Assembly: GCF_002118315.1 (NCBI RefSeq)
Contig: NZ_MTSZ01000004.1
Span: 62,001 to 126,000 of the forward strand
Origin: Kiloniella majae
Lineage (GTDB): Bacteria > Pseudomonadota > Alphaproteobacteria > Kiloniellales > Kiloniellaceae
Direction of reading: 5' to 3'
DNA length: 64,000 nucleotides
The notes under the pieces are model-generated. The model worked only from the letters and a program-made list of their open reading frames with translations, was not told the origin of the DNA and made no database searches. Each line of letters begins with the position of its first letter. Position 1 is the stretch's first letter. This document shows positions 9,536 through 18,449 of this stretch, piece after piece. The translations under genes were made by a program, and so were the position numbers.

Positions 9536-10363
9536 ATGCCGGGCATACTCTGGATTGCTTCTTATCCAAAATCGGGTAACACATGGGTTCGTGTTTTTCT
9601 GGCTAATTTAATTTTGGATGCAAAAGAACCGCTATCTCCGGATAGGGCAAATGAGGTTTGTGTGAGTGAAGCTAACCGTGTTTGGTATGAGCCCTTCTTA
9701 AAAGATAAGCCTTGGGATGAACAAAGCGAACAAGAAGTTGCTGATGCAAGAGAACGGGCTCAAAAAAGGGCAGTTGAGGTTAATAAAAGGGTTGTTTTGC
9801 TAAAAACGCATAATTTCTTAGGCGAGTTTTTAAATAAACCACTGTGTTCTATGCATTCTACCGCTGCAGCTGTCTATATAGCCAGAGATCCAAGAGATGT
9901 TGCTGTGTCCGGTGCGGATCATTTTGGGGTTTCAATTGACGAAACTATTGAATTGATGAGCAAGACAGGTGCACGAAGCGAAGCTGATGAAAACCTAGTA
10001 TACGAAATATATAACAGTTGGTCCAATCATGTGAAATCTTGGACTCAAGTTAAGCATAAAAATCTGATAGTTCTTAAATACGAAGATATGCTAGCTGATC
10101 CCCACACTGTTTTAGGAGGATTTGCTAAGAAGCTTGGTATTACCAAGGACGAAGAACGTATAAAACGTGCAGTTGAATTTTCCTCTTTTAAGCAGTTACA
10201 GGCGTTAGAAGCTGAAAAAGGTTTTATTGAAAGATCCCATAAAAGTGAAAAATTCTTCCGTTCGGGTAAAGCTGGTGGATGGCGGGAAGTCTTGACGGAT
10301 AAACAACGCTACCGCATTGAGAAAGACCACAAAGCACAGATGAAGCGTTTTGGATATTTATAA
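9536..10363 (+). CDS. Sulfotransferase domain protein
   Basis: This 275-residue cytosolic protein belongs to the PAPS-dependent sulfotransferase family. The 5'-phosphosulfate-binding loop YPKSGNTW is at residues 10-17, and the 3'-phosphate-binding segment YIARDPRDVAVSGADHF lies mid-protein. The C-terminal FFRSGKAGGWREVLT corresponds to the conserved RKGxxGDW-type loop, here KAGGW. A ribosome-binding site CGGAGAC precedes the ATG. It stands alone, without PAPS synthesis genes or a glycan cluster next to it, so the acceptor is unknown. The nearest candidates would be glycans or lipids, but nothing in the sequence decides this. Confidence 0.9.
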   Translation: MPGILWIASYPKSGNTWVRVFLANLILDAKEPLSPDRANEVCVSEANRVWYEPFLKDKPWDEQSEQEVADARERAQKRAVEVNKRVVLLKTHNFLGEFLNKPLCSMHSTAAAVYIARDPRDVAVSGADHFGVSIDETIELMSKTGARSEADENLVYEIYNSWSNHVKSWTQVKHKNLIVLKYEDMLADPHTVLGGFAKKLGITKDEERIKRAVEFSSFKQLQALEAEKGFIERSHKSEKFFRSGKAGGWREVLTDKQRYRIEKDHKAQMKRFGYL

Positions 10364-10418
10364 CTTATAATCTCCTAAAGCTTCCAACTGTGTTTTAACT
10401 GAAAACGGTATATTATGT

Positions 10419-11093
10419 ATGTCTGTTGATATTGCCCAAAATCTTAAAAACATTAAAGATCAAATAGAATTCTCTCGGGTGGAGTCTTTAATGGCATCTG
10501 AGAGGGTGTCTTTGATTGCTGTTAGTAAAACAAAGCCTGTTGAAGATGTCTTGTCAGCTTATGAAGCTGGTCACCGCATTTTTGGTGAGAATAAAGTCCA
10601 GGAAGCTCAAAAAAAATTTAAAGATATTGGGCAAAAAAGAAGAGAAATTGAACTCCATCTCATTGGACCCTTGCAAACAAATAAAGCAAAAGAGGCGATT
10701 GAAACTTTTGATGTTATACAAACAATAGATCGACCCAAGCTAGTGAAAGCACTGGCCAAAGAGATAGAGAAGCAGGAAAGAAACCCTGAACTGTATATTC
10801 AGGTTAATACAGGTGAAGAACAACAGAAAGCAGGCGTTTTACCCGAAGATTTAAAAGATCTTCTTGCCCTTTGTCGTGATCAAGACCTGTCTATCACAGG
10901 GCTTATGTGTATTCCCCCAGTAAACGAAGAGCCTTCATTACATTTTTCTTTTTTGTCTAAGCTTGCACAGGAAAATGATCTTCCAAACCTATCAATGGGT
11001 ATGAGTAATGACTTTGATTTGGCTGTTCGTTTTGGCGCAACCCATGTAAGGGTCGGCTCGGGCATTTTTGGCGCTAGAGACTATTCTGCTTAA
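10419..11093 (+). CDS. yggS: YggS-family pyridoxal phosphate homeostasis protein (PLPBP)
   Basis: The protein binds pyridoxal 5'-phosphate and helps balance PLP and amino/keto-acid pools; no catalytic activity is established for the family. The PLP lysine is in AVSKTKP (Lys37). Other family features are IFGENKVQEAQ, LIGPLQTNK, QVNTGEEQQKAGV, GLMCIPP, LSMGMSNDFDLAVRFGATHVRVGSGIFG. The 224-residue length is standard for a single TIM-barrel domain. It follows the sulfotransferase by 55 nt on the same strand and converges with the next gene with only 2 nt between, with no obvious terminator. Confidence 0.95.
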   Translation: MSVDIAQNLKNIKDQIEFSRVESLMASERVSLIAVSKTKPVEDVLSAYEAGHRIFGENKVQEAQKKFKDIGQKRREIELHLIGPLQTNKAKEAIETFDVIQTIDRPKLVKALAKEIEKQERNPELYIQVNTGEEQQKAGVLPEDLKDLLALCRDQDLSITGLMCIPPVNEEPSLHFSFLSKLAQENDLPNLSMGMSNDFDLAVRFGATHVRVGSGIFGARDYSA

Positions 11094-11095
11094 GA

Positions 11096-11662
11096 CTAAC
11101 TACAATCATCAAAGTTTTTACAATCATCAGACCTTTCGGGGTTTGTGGCTGATAATAATTTTTTGCCAATGAGTCCAACAGTTTTGGCGAAATTTTTAGT
11201 GCCGGGCTCAGAATGAATTCTGGCTCTTAAACTGGTTAGGGTTCTGTTATTAACGCAAAAAGCGGCTAGGACCACCCCTTTATCTACAGATGTGCTTTCT
11301 AGGGTTTTACTATAACTTTCTCGACAGAGTGAAATCGCATTGCCGCCTTCGGAAACATTAAAGGCCCATTTCATTTGATAAGGACTTTTGTTATTTGTTG
11401 TTGTTAAGGGGCTATATTGCGCATTTAACCATTTAGGACCATTTTGATTCAGGGCAGATGAGATGGTCTCTTCTAACGTGGTTTGATTTTGTTTTGTAAC
11501 AACATTTACCTTGATCGTTTGCCCGTTAGCCGCCAACAGGGCGTCACCTTTTGTATACCCCAATGAATAGTATGTTGAACGTAGAGTGTCATGGTTTGAA
11601 CCACACCCGGCTAATCCTGTAATTAAAAGACCTGCAGCTATCGTTGAAAATTTTAATTTCAT
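11096..11662 (-). CDS. Hypothetical lipoprotein
   Basis: I do not recognise a named family. The 188-residue protein has a short basic start, a hydrophobic segment and a lipobox LAGC at about residues 17-20, so it should be a lipid-anchored periplasmic protein. The mature part contains SLGYTKGDALLAANG and a stretch with three cysteines (CRESY, AFCVNN, DDCKNFDDCS), which could form disulfides in the periplasm. It lies 84 nt downstream of the L,D-transpeptidase-like gene on the same strand, so co-transcription is possible. Confidence 0.75.
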   Translation of the reverse strand: MKLKFSTIAAGLLITGLAGCGSNHDTLRSTYYSLGYTKGDALLAANGQTIKVNVVTKQNQTTLEETISSALNQNGPKWLNAQYSPLTTTNNKSPYQMKWAFNVSEGGNAISLCRESYSKTLESTSVDKGVVLAAFCVNNRTLTSLRARIHSEPGTKNFAKTVGLIGKKLLSATNPERSDDCKNFDDCS

Positions 11663-11746
11663 TGCTTTAGCTTTCTAATGTTTTCTATCTTGATCTTAAA
11701 TATAAGAAGACTTTGAGAATAACCGAGTGTTCTCAAGAAAAGTTTA

Positions 11747-12274
11747 TCAAGCTACTGTGATCCTAGTGTCACTTTTAATAAGAGATAGCAACTCTAATAG
11801 GTTATCAAGTGCAAGAGCAACACACCCTTCTGTCGGTGCCAAACCAAGTTTTGATACATGAAGAAAGATGGCTGATCCTCGGCCTGGAATTACCGGATCA
11901 GAATTATGACTAAGAAGTCCAATTAGATCATAAGTATTCTCCTGCTCTTTCCACAGAGCTTCGTAGCTAGATGTATAGGGAACAATAACAGCTTGATTGT
12001 AATAAGGATCTTCTGGTTCATCACACCAGCCATCTCTTTGGCATAAAGGTGCTATTTCAATGGCTTTGCTAATTTCTTTTCTTTGTTCAAGAGATATGCG
12101 ATCTGCACGATACAGGATTTTGGTTAAATCCCAGCTCCCGACCGGTGTTTTGCCATCACCTTCAATCTTTTCATTGGCTGGAACGATGCCATTTTTACCA
12201 ATAGCACAGGGCCAGATTTTGTCACCGAAAGATGCCTGCCACTTACCATTAATTGATTGAACGATGATATCCAT
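11747..12274 (-). CDS. YkuD-type L,D-transpeptidase-like protein
   Basis: The C-terminal half carries the L,D-transpeptidase catalytic motif: IFLHVSK followed by APTEGCVAL, with His139 and nucleophile Cys151. The N-terminal half (residues 1-50) has the KTPVGSWDL turn found in compact YkuD proteins. L,D-transpeptidases cross-link peptidoglycan or attach proteins to it. The start MDIIVQSINGKW is not a signal peptide and I see no membrane segment, so periplasmic export is unexplained. This compact (~175 residue) group is common in alphaproteobacteria, and its substrate is not established. Confidence 0.88.
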   Translation of the reverse strand: MDIIVQSINGKWQASFGDKIWPCAIGKNGIVPANEKIEGDGKTPVGSWDLTKILYRADRISLEQRKEISKAIEIAPLCQRDGWCDEPEDPYYNQAVIVPYTSSYEALWKEQENTYDLIGLLSHNSDPVIPGRGSAIFLHVSKLGLAPTEGCVALALDNLLELLSLIKSDTRITVA

Positions 12275-12345
12275 GTCTGTACCCGAGATCAGTCCTTAAA
12301 CATTAGCTGGGCCAAACATACATATTCAGTCTGGATTGTCGAGAT

Positions 12346-13383
12346 TCAATTAAGGCTTTTTAACTGCTGGTATTTATCAAGTCCGTTTAACAGATTCTGT
12401 GCAAAATCACTTTCGATAGAAGCAATGGTTTCCTCAGTCGATGGTGCATTATCAGTTCTTGGTAATGTCGTTGGGGATTCTACTTGTTGTGACGTAGATT
12501 CGGATGGTCTTGCTTGTGGTAGATGCGAAGTCTGTGCGATCAGAACATTACCACCGGATAGAGGAAACCATTTTCCTGGTTTTGAGGTTGCTAACGTTGT
12601 CGATCCCCCTTGTGGAACATTTAAGCTCGCATTTGATGCTCTAATTTGCTGTGAAACAGGTTCCGTAGTTGAGGAGGGCGCTAAGTCATTATAAAGAGCT
12701 GTCAATGCTGCTTTTCCCTCGAGAGGAGATGCTGAACCAGGATTGTGGGATGTTGCAGCATTTTCTAACTTTGGCTGTTGAATTGGTGCTGGCGGGATCA
12801 CAGGTGCTAATTGTGAAAATAAAGGTGTTGTTGCATCTTCGGGATAGGCTTCAAGTGCGGCAGTCTGAACAGGGTTTTCATCTTCATCAGACCCCAGAAA
12901 AGCTTCCATGATATTTTCGCCAATGTCTTTCCCGGTGGTTTCTTCGACAATTGAGTTGGCTATTGCTGAAACAAAACCAGTAGGACCACCATAAATCATA
13001 CCGCCAACTACTCGCGCAGCAGGTTGAATTTCATCGCCAGTGATTTCCCTATATAATGTTGAAATAACAGGAATATGTTGTAACGGGTTTATAACATCCA
13101 AAAAGTCAAAGAACCCAAAGCTTTGGTCTTCTTGATTAGAAGGCTGGCTTTCAGAGGCTTCTAAGCCCGTTTTTGCCAATTCACTTTTAAATTGGTTATC
13201 TTGTGCTGGCTTATTAGAAAAAGTGGTTTTGTTGTCAGCTTTATTTTCTTGTTGAGGTGGCACCACAGGTAAGGATGTTGTTGTATGAGCAACGTTGCCG
13301 GTTTCTATATTGGGGCCATGATGATTGGCAGAACGAATTTGTCCTTTTGGGGTGATTTGTTGAGAATAAAGCTGATCCAACAT
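12346..13383 (-). CDS. Hypothetical protein with low-complexity arms and a hydrophobic core
   Basis: I do not recognise a characterised family. The 345-residue protein has Pro/Gln/Ser/Thr-rich, probably disordered N- and C-terminal arms. Between them is a compact core at about residues 85-165 reading GFFDFLDVINPLQHIPVIS, then a Gly-rich hydrophobic stretch VVGGMIYGGPTGFVSAI and EETTGKDIGE. The core has the look of a conserved glycine-zipper-like helix pair that could insert in or associate with a membrane. It has no signal peptide. It lies 71 nt upstream of the L,D-transpeptidase-like gene on the same strand. Confidence 0.72.
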   Translation of the reverse strand: MLDQLYSQQITPKGQIRSANHHGPNIETGNVAHTTTSLPVVPPQQENKADNKTTFSNKPAQDNQFKSELAKTGLEASESQPSNQEDQSFGFFDFLDVINPLQHIPVISTLYREITGDEIQPAARVVGGMIYGGPTGFVSAIANSIVEETTGKDIGENIMEAFLGSDEDENPVQTAALEAYPEDATTPLFSQLAPVIPPAPIQQPKLENAATSHNPGSASPLEGKAALTALYNDLAPSSTTEPVSQQIRASNASLNVPQGGSTTLATSKPGKWFPLSGGNVLIAQTSHLPQARPSESTSQQVESPTTLPRTDNAPSTEETIASIESDFAQNLLNGLDKYQQLKSLN

Positions 13384-13572
13384 AAGCTTGATAATACCTG
13401 ATCGTTAATGCAGGTGTATCAATGCAATGATCGGGCCAATTAATTCAGGCTTATTATGTCAACATTTTCTTCAAATTTATGCACTGGCGGGAATACTTTT
13501 CCCAGAGTCAGGCAAAGCTTGCCCATACCAATGTTGATATTTATTAATTCAATGCTTTTGAATGCGTTTTTC

Positions 13573-14769
13573 TCAGAGCTTATGCCCAAAGCGTGTTGCT
13601 TTGGTTTTTAAATAAAACTCATTATGGCCGTTTGAAGGAAAATGATGTGGAACCATTTCGATGACTTCTATACCGCATTCAATCAGGGAAGAAGCTTTTT
13701 CCGGATTGTTTGTCAGAAGCCTGACTTCGTCATACCCTAACTGACGGAGCATTTCTGCAGCGGGGATATAAACCCGCTCATCTGGGTCAAAACCCACGAG
13801 TTCATTGGCATCAGACGTGTCTGCGCCTCTATCTTGCAACTCATAAGCTCTAAGCTTATTCATCAAACCGATGCCGCGACCTTCTTGCGAAAGATAAAGC
13901 AGGATGCCACCCCCCTGTTTTTCCATAAGACTAATGGCACCACGAAGCTGATCGCCACAATCGCATCGTAAGCTGCCAAGTAAATCGCCTGTAAAACACT
14001 CTGAATGCAACCGGATCAGGGTTGGTTGATTGGGGTCGGGGTCTCCGATCACAAGGGCAAGGTGTTCGGTGCCACCGTCTTTAGGGCGGAAGGCAACAAC
14101 GGTTGTCTTTTCGGCGGCTTCAAGGGGAACCTGTGCCGATGCAACTTTTTTCAAGCTATAGGCCGCTGTACTGCGATAACTGGCAATGTCGTCAGCAGAA
14201 ACGACTAGAAGGTTGTGTTCTTTTGCGAGTTCTGCATCGGTACCGTCAGGCAGGTTCACAAACAGAGCCGCAGGCAGTAGGCAGGCCAGTTTTGTCAAAA
14301 GGACAGCATTGCGGGCGAGTATTTCCGGAACTTCTGTGGTTAGGAAGTTATCATGACGTAGGTTGATACCGAGGGGATCATGTACTGGATCAGCAAGATA
14401 AGCTGCGGCTTCTGGTGACATTCCGTCCAACGCAAAAGCGATAACCTCTGTTGTATTGATAAGAGGTTCTGCTTCGTTGATCCCAATTGCTGCAGCTCGG
14501 CGGGCGGTTAAAAGAAGGCAAGGCTCTGCATTGCTGATATTGCGAAGCCTATCAAGGCTTTCATCCGATGACGTTTCTGCAGCTTGAATCAAGGCAGACT
14601 GTCCATCCGGGCGCTGTACAATAACGGCTGCTCCACGACGCAATTCTGCAATGGCTCGCTCAACTGCAGGGAGGATCCTTGCGGCATTTTCTTCTAGCGC
14701 TGGCACTGATCTGTTCTTTCGTCCGGCTTGGTTACATTGGTAATCGTAGCTTTTGGTAATGTATATCAC
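13573..14769 (-). CDS. ribA: GTP cyclohydrolase II with degenerate RibB-like N-terminal domain
   Basis: GTP cyclohydrolase II opens GTP to the pyrimidine precursor of riboflavin. The C-terminal ~200 residues contain its zinc and active-site features: HSECFTGDLLGSLRCDCGDQL (three Cys), YLSQEGRGIGLMNKLRAYELQD and LLTNNPEKASSL. Residues ~30-190 align by pattern with 3,4-dihydroxy-2-butanone-4-phosphate synthase, as in RibBA fusions. The acidic catalytic DDEDRENEGD segment of RibB is replaced by QRPDGQSAL, so that activity is probably lost. The GTG at 14769 has AAGG abutting it; an in-frame GTG at 14706 is an alternative start. It appears monocistronic. Confidence 0.92.
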   Translation of the reverse strand: MIYITKSYDYQCNQAGRKNRSVPALEENAARILPAVERAIAELRRGAAVIVQRPDGQSALIQAAETSSDESLDRLRNISNAEPCLLLTARRAAAIGINEAEPLINTTEVIAFALDGMSPEAAAYLADPVHDPLGINLRHDNFLTTEVPEILARNAVLLTKLACLLPAALFVNLPDGTDAELAKEHNLLVVSADDIASYRSTAAYSLKKVASAQVPLEAAEKTTVVAFRPKDGGTEHLALVIGDPDPNQPTLIRLHSECFTGDLLGSLRCDCGDQLRGAISLMEKQGGGILLYLSQEGRGIGLMNKLRAYELQDRGADTSDANELVGFDPDERVYIPAAEMLRQLGYDEVRLLTNNPEKASSLIECGIEVIEMVPHHFPSNGHNEFYLKTKATRFGHKL

Positions 14770-15351
14770 CTTAAAACAATGACCCGATCATTATTTAGGG
14801 AACACTGTTCTGACATTCCAGATAAATGTCTAAAAGCCACTGCTCAATTATAGCAAAGTACAATAGATGGAAAGAGTGAAAATACGAAGCGAGCAGAAGG
14901 GTTTGCGACAGAAAAGATCGTTTTTGTATAGATACTGGGTCGTAAGATATACCTTACTCTCTTCTTTGCTGTTTACTATGCTTTTAGGATAATGCATTAA
15001 ATCCAGATAGTTAGCTTTTAGATATGCATTACACGGATTGTTTATCTGCTTCCATTTGAAATGTTCTGTAGATTTCACGATATATAAAAGAACATGGTTA
15101 AATCTGATAGCTAAAGTGTAACTTTCTTTGTTTATAGCCTCTGCCAGAAAGTTCTGTTTCGCAGATTTTGTGGGTGAGCTTGAATGTCGATGGTGCCAGT
15201 GCTATCTAAATAAGTGTTATTTTTAGATAAAAGCTGGTTACTTAATAGCTGTAGGAATAATACAATCGGACCATAAAGTCCGGCACAGGAATAAATGTTG
15301 TTAAACAAATACTGTGAAGTAAAACAGGGAAACAGATAAGGGGCCTATGGG
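14770..15351. other. Intergenic region between ribA and the response regulator gene
   Basis: This 582-nt AT-rich divergent region has one 76-codon minus-strand open frame (14848-15078) with no protein-like features, which I do not call a gene. It contains an 8-bp inverted repeat TATCTAAA/TTTAGATA (15203-15210 and 15222-15229). I see no conserved FMN-riboswitch elements on the ribA side. Confidence 0.5.
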
Positions 15352-16047
15352 ATGACAACTTCAAACGGCCGTAGAATATTGCTTGTTGATGATGATGATG
15401 CGCTGCGTTCTTCATTAAGAGAGCAACTACATCTACATGAAGAGTTTGAAACAACAGAAGCCGTAAATGGTATGGAAGGCCTGGATAAGGCCAAAGACGA
15501 TTACTATGATGCGATTTTGCTGGATGTTGGCCTTCCCGACATGGATGGGCGTGAAGTTTGTCGCTTGATGAGGCGCGCGGGGGTTAAAAGCCCGATTATC
15601 ATGTTAACAGCTGCTGAATCTGATGCTGATACCATTTTGGGTCTGGATGCTGGCGCTAACGATTATATTACCAAGCCATTCCGTTTAGGGGTTCTTCTGG
15701 CTCGATTGCGTGCTCAGCTCCGCCAGCATGAACAGAGTGAAGATGCTGTTTTCACCATCGGGCCCTATACTTTTCAGCCCAGTGGTAAAATTCTTATTGA
15801 AGGTGAAACACAAAAGAAAATTCGCCTGACAGAAAAAGAAACATCTATCCTTAAGTATTTGTACCGTAAGGGATCTCAGGTTGTCGGGCGGGATACTTTG
15901 CTTAACGAAGTTTGGGGATATAACGCTGGTGTAACTACCCATACACTGGAAACTCATGTCTATAGATTGCGACAAAAGATTGAAATCGACCCATCGAATG
16001 CAAAGTTATTAGTAACAGAGACTGGTGGTTATCGTTTGGTGCCCTAG
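15352..16047 (+). CDS. OmpR/PhoB-family response regulator
   Basis: This two-domain transcription regulator has a receiver domain at residues 8-125 and a winged-helix DNA-binding domain at ~135-230. The acidic pocket is DDDD at 13-16, the phosphoacceptor is Asp58 in LLDVGLPDMDG, and Thr86 (MLTAAE) and Lys108 (YITKPF) complete the site. The C-terminal part has RLTEKETSILKYLY, EVWGYNAGVTTHTLETHVYRLRQKIE and GGYRLVP. No histidine kinase gene is adjacent, so it is an orphan. A metallo-hydrolase gene and an adenylate cyclase gene follow on the same strand (gaps 65 and 126 nt), which suggests a small signalling unit. Confidence 0.95.
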   Translation: MTTSNGRRILLVDDDDALRSSLREQLHLHEEFETTEAVNGMEGLDKAKDDYYDAILLDVGLPDMDGREVCRLMRRAGVKSPIIMLTAAESDADTILGLDAGANDYITKPFRLGVLLARLRAQLRQHEQSEDAVFTIGPYTFQPSGKILIEGETQKKIRLTEKETSILKYLYRKGSQVVGRDTLLNEVWGYNAGVTTHTLETHVYRLRQKIEIDPSNAKLLVTETGGYRLVP

Positions 16048-16112
16048 CGGTACTTCAGCAAGGATCTGTGAATTTTGCATTTGGCTGTGTAGTAGCCGGG
16101 AGATTATGAAAC

Positions 16113-16952
16113 GTGTCGGCAACGAGTGATTTTACAGTAAAATTCTGGGGAGTAAGGGGATCAATCCCTTGTCCGGAAAATAGCCACAGGCGCTATGGCG
16201 GGAATACGTCATGCGTAGAGGTTCGCTGTGGAGATCACCATTTTATTTTCGATGCGGGCACGGGTATCAGATCTTTGGGGCAAAACATTTGCTCTGCGAG
16301 TGATAAACAGCAAATCGATATTCTTTTCTCTCATACCCATCACGACCATATTATGGGTATGCCATTCTTTGGCCCAAACTTTTACCCCAAAAACAAGGTG
16401 CGCTTGTGGGCGGGGCATTTATTGGAACAGAAAAGTAATTTACACGAAATTCTATGCCGTTATATGGCGGAACCTTTATTTCCGGTCCCACCGAAAATAT
16501 TTTCAGCGAACGTGACATTTCATGATTTTCATAGCGGTGAAACGCTGGAACCTTATCCTGGCCTTAAAATACGAACAACTCCTTTGAACCATCCCAATGG
16601 AGCGACGGGATATCGTTTGGAATACAAAGGTAAATCTTTTTGTTATATCACAGATACAGAGCACACTCCGGGGGTGCCGGACCGTCAAATAATTGAACTC
16701 GTCCAAGGAGCTGACTGTATGGTCTATGACAGCAGCTATACGGACGAAGAATTTCCTAAATTCAAGGATTGGGGACACTCAACTTGGCAAGAAGGGGCGC
16801 GTCTGTGTGATCTGGCAGATGTGAAACAGCTCATTGCTTTTCATCATGATCCCTGCCACAGCGATGATTTCCTGGATATTGAGGCAGAAAAGGCAGAAAA
16901 AACGCGCCCGGGAACCCTGTTTGCAAAAGAAGGCCTTGTTCTTAACTTGTAA
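16113..16952 (+). CDS. Metallo-beta-lactamase-fold hydrolase
   Basis: This 279-residue cytosolic hydrolase carries the metal-binding motif HTHHDH at residues 74-79, the upstream FDAGTG strand, GYRLEYKGKSFCYITDTEH (metal-bridging Asp region), DSSYTDEEF, GHSTWQEGA and AFHHDP. The pattern is closest to PhnP/RNase Z-like phosphodiesterases, so a phosphodiester substrate is plausible. Being next to a cyclase, cyclic-nucleotide hydrolysis is an attractive idea but unproven. The start is GTG at 16113; an overlapping ATG just upstream is out of frame. No signal peptide is present. Confidence 0.9.
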   Translation: MSATSDFTVKFWGVRGSIPCPENSHRRYGGNTSCVEVRCGDHHFIFDAGTGIRSLGQNICSASDKQQIDILFSHTHHDHIMGMPFFGPNFYPKNKVRLWAGHLLEQKSNLHEILCRYMAEPLFPVPPKIFSANVTFHDFHSGETLEPYPGLKIRTTPLNHPNGATGYRLEYKGKSFCYITDTEHTPGVPDRQIIELVQGADCMVYDSSYTDEEFPKFKDWGHSTWQEGARLCDLADVKQLIAFHHDPCHSDDFLDIEAEKAEKTRPGTLFAKEGLVLNL

Positions 16953-17078
16953 ACGTTTCTGCTCTGATCACGGAATTCTGACCACGGCTTGATCAACCTA
17001 CCTGTAGAATTGAAAACAGCTAAAGCTTATTTAGGCTATAACACAGTTGATTGCGGTGTGATTGATTAGCATTTCGGG

Positions 17079-18410
17079 ATGATAAAAATGAAGTGGTTTA
17101 GCTCGGTTAATGAAACAGCTTTGCCAGAGCGGGTTCTTAAGGCCATTCATGAACAGGAAGATAAAACAGAACGGTTGATTGGCTGGATTCAGCTCGCCGT
17201 TGTTTCTATTTTTGGTTCTCTCTATCTTATATCCCCAAAGACCTTTAACGAAGATGTGACTTTTGCACCGGTTCCCTGGGCCTTGAGCATTTATCTTGTT
17301 TTGACACTGATACGTATCGTTTGGGCCTATAACTTCCATATGCCTGACTGGTCTCTCGCCTTTTCTGCGCTTTTTGATATGACGCTTTTGATGGTTCTGA
17401 TCTGGAGCTTTCATGTTCAGTATAATCAACCGCCAAGTTTTTATCTGAAAGTCCCGACCCTTCTTTACGTTTTTATCTTCATAGCGATCAGAGCTTTGAG
17501 GTTTGAAGCCAAGTTCGTTGTCATTGCAGGATTATTTGCTGCTCTGGGGTGGGGGGTAATGATCATGTATGTTGTTTCCTTTGATTCCATGGATAGCATG
17601 ATTACGCGCGACTATGTGCACTACATGACCTCAAATTCTATTCTTCTCGGGGCAGAGTTTGACAAAATCATCTCTATTTTGGTTGTGACACTTATTTTGG
17701 CTGTCGCGTTGGTGCGTGCCCGGGCTTTATTGATTAATTCTGTTTCAGAACGACAGGCTGCGCAGGAACTTTCGCGTTTCTTTTCACCTGAAGTTGCCAA
17801 AAAGATTGCGGATTCAAAAGACAAAATAATGGCGGGAAGCGCCGAAAGACGTGAAGCCGCAATTATGAATTTGGATATGCGGGGGTTTACGAAGTTGGCC
17901 GCCGTGGAATCGGCGGAGATTGTTATGGGCACTCTTGCTGAATATCAGCAGCTTTGCGTTCCGATCATCCAAAAGCACGGCGGATCAATTGATAAGTTTA
18001 TGGGGGATGGCATCATGGCAACCTTTGGTGCTTCTGTTCCCTCTGAAACTTATGCCGCTGACGCTTTAAGAGCTATGGATGAATTGATGGATGTAACAGC
18101 ATCATGGCAGCGAAACAACGGTGAAGAAGCACCGCTGGTTAATGGGTCAATTGCTGTTGGACCTGTTCTCTTCGGGGCTGTTGGTGATGATACGCGCTTG
18201 GAATATACTGTGATTGGCGATGCGGTTAATCTCTCGGCAAAGCTTGAGAAACATAATAAAGATGTAGGGGTGCGTGCTCTTGCTGATCAAACGACCTATA
18301 AAAGAGCTGTCGAACAAGGGTATGAACCCTTGTTGGAGCGAAAGGTCCTGGAAAAGAGTCAGGTTGTCGGTGTTTCGGACACCATGGATCTTGTTGTCAT
18401 TGCAGATTAG
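17079..18410 (+). CDS. Membrane-bound class III adenylate/guanylate cyclase
   Basis: The 443-residue protein has about six hydrophobic membrane segments in residues 30-225 and a C-terminal class III cyclase domain (~250-430). The metal-binding aspartates are Asp266 (NLDMRGFTKL) and Asp310 (DKFMGDGIMATFG). The Lys in DKFMGD favours adenine. At the second substrate position LEYTVIGDAVNLSAKLE has Glu where Asp is usual and Lys where the transition-state Arg is usual; both are conservative, but activity should be tested. ATP-to-cAMP conversion is the expected role. It lies downstream of the response regulator and hydrolase genes, and a hairpin follows its stop. Confidence 0.92.
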   Translation: MIKMKWFSSVNETALPERVLKAIHEQEDKTERLIGWIQLAVVSIFGSLYLISPKTFNEDVTFAPVPWALSIYLVLTLIRIVWAYNFHMPDWSLAFSALFDMTLLMVLIWSFHVQYNQPPSFYLKVPTLLYVFIFIAIRALRFEAKFVVIAGLFAALGWGVMIMYVVSFDSMDSMITRDYVHYMTSNSILLGAEFDKIISILVVTLILAVALVRARALLINSVSERQAAQELSRFFSPEVAKKIADSKDKIMAGSAERREAAIMNLDMRGFTKLAAVESAEIVMGTLAEYQQLCVPIIQKHGGSIDKFMGDGIMATFGASVPSETYAADALRAMDELMDVTASWQRNNGEEAPLVNGSIAVGPVLFGAVGDDTRLEYTVIGDAVNLSAKLEKHNKDVGVRALADQTTYKRAVEQGYEPLLERKVLEKSQVVGVSDTMDLVVIAD

Positions 18411-18411
18411 C

Positions 18412-18444
18412 TTGTGCTGAGAAGAACCAATCTTCTCAGCACAA
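18412..18444. terminator. Bidirectional hairpin between cyclase and ABC transporter genes
   Basis: A perfect 13-bp stem (TTGTGCTGAGAAG, 18412-18424, with 18432-18444) and 7-nt loop fills the space between two convergent genes. No long T-tract follows on either side, so it is a weaker intrinsic terminator or an mRNA 3'-end stabiliser for both strands. Confidence 0.7.
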
Positions 18445-18449
18445 AAGCG

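Noticed and set aside
14770-14900. FMN riboswitch upstream of ribA
   Set aside because: None of the conserved RFN-element blocks could be found in the leader.
14848-15078. 76-codon minus-strand open frame between ribA and the response regulator
   Set aside because: No ribosome-binding site, no recognisable domain, and composition typical of AT-rich noncoding DNA.
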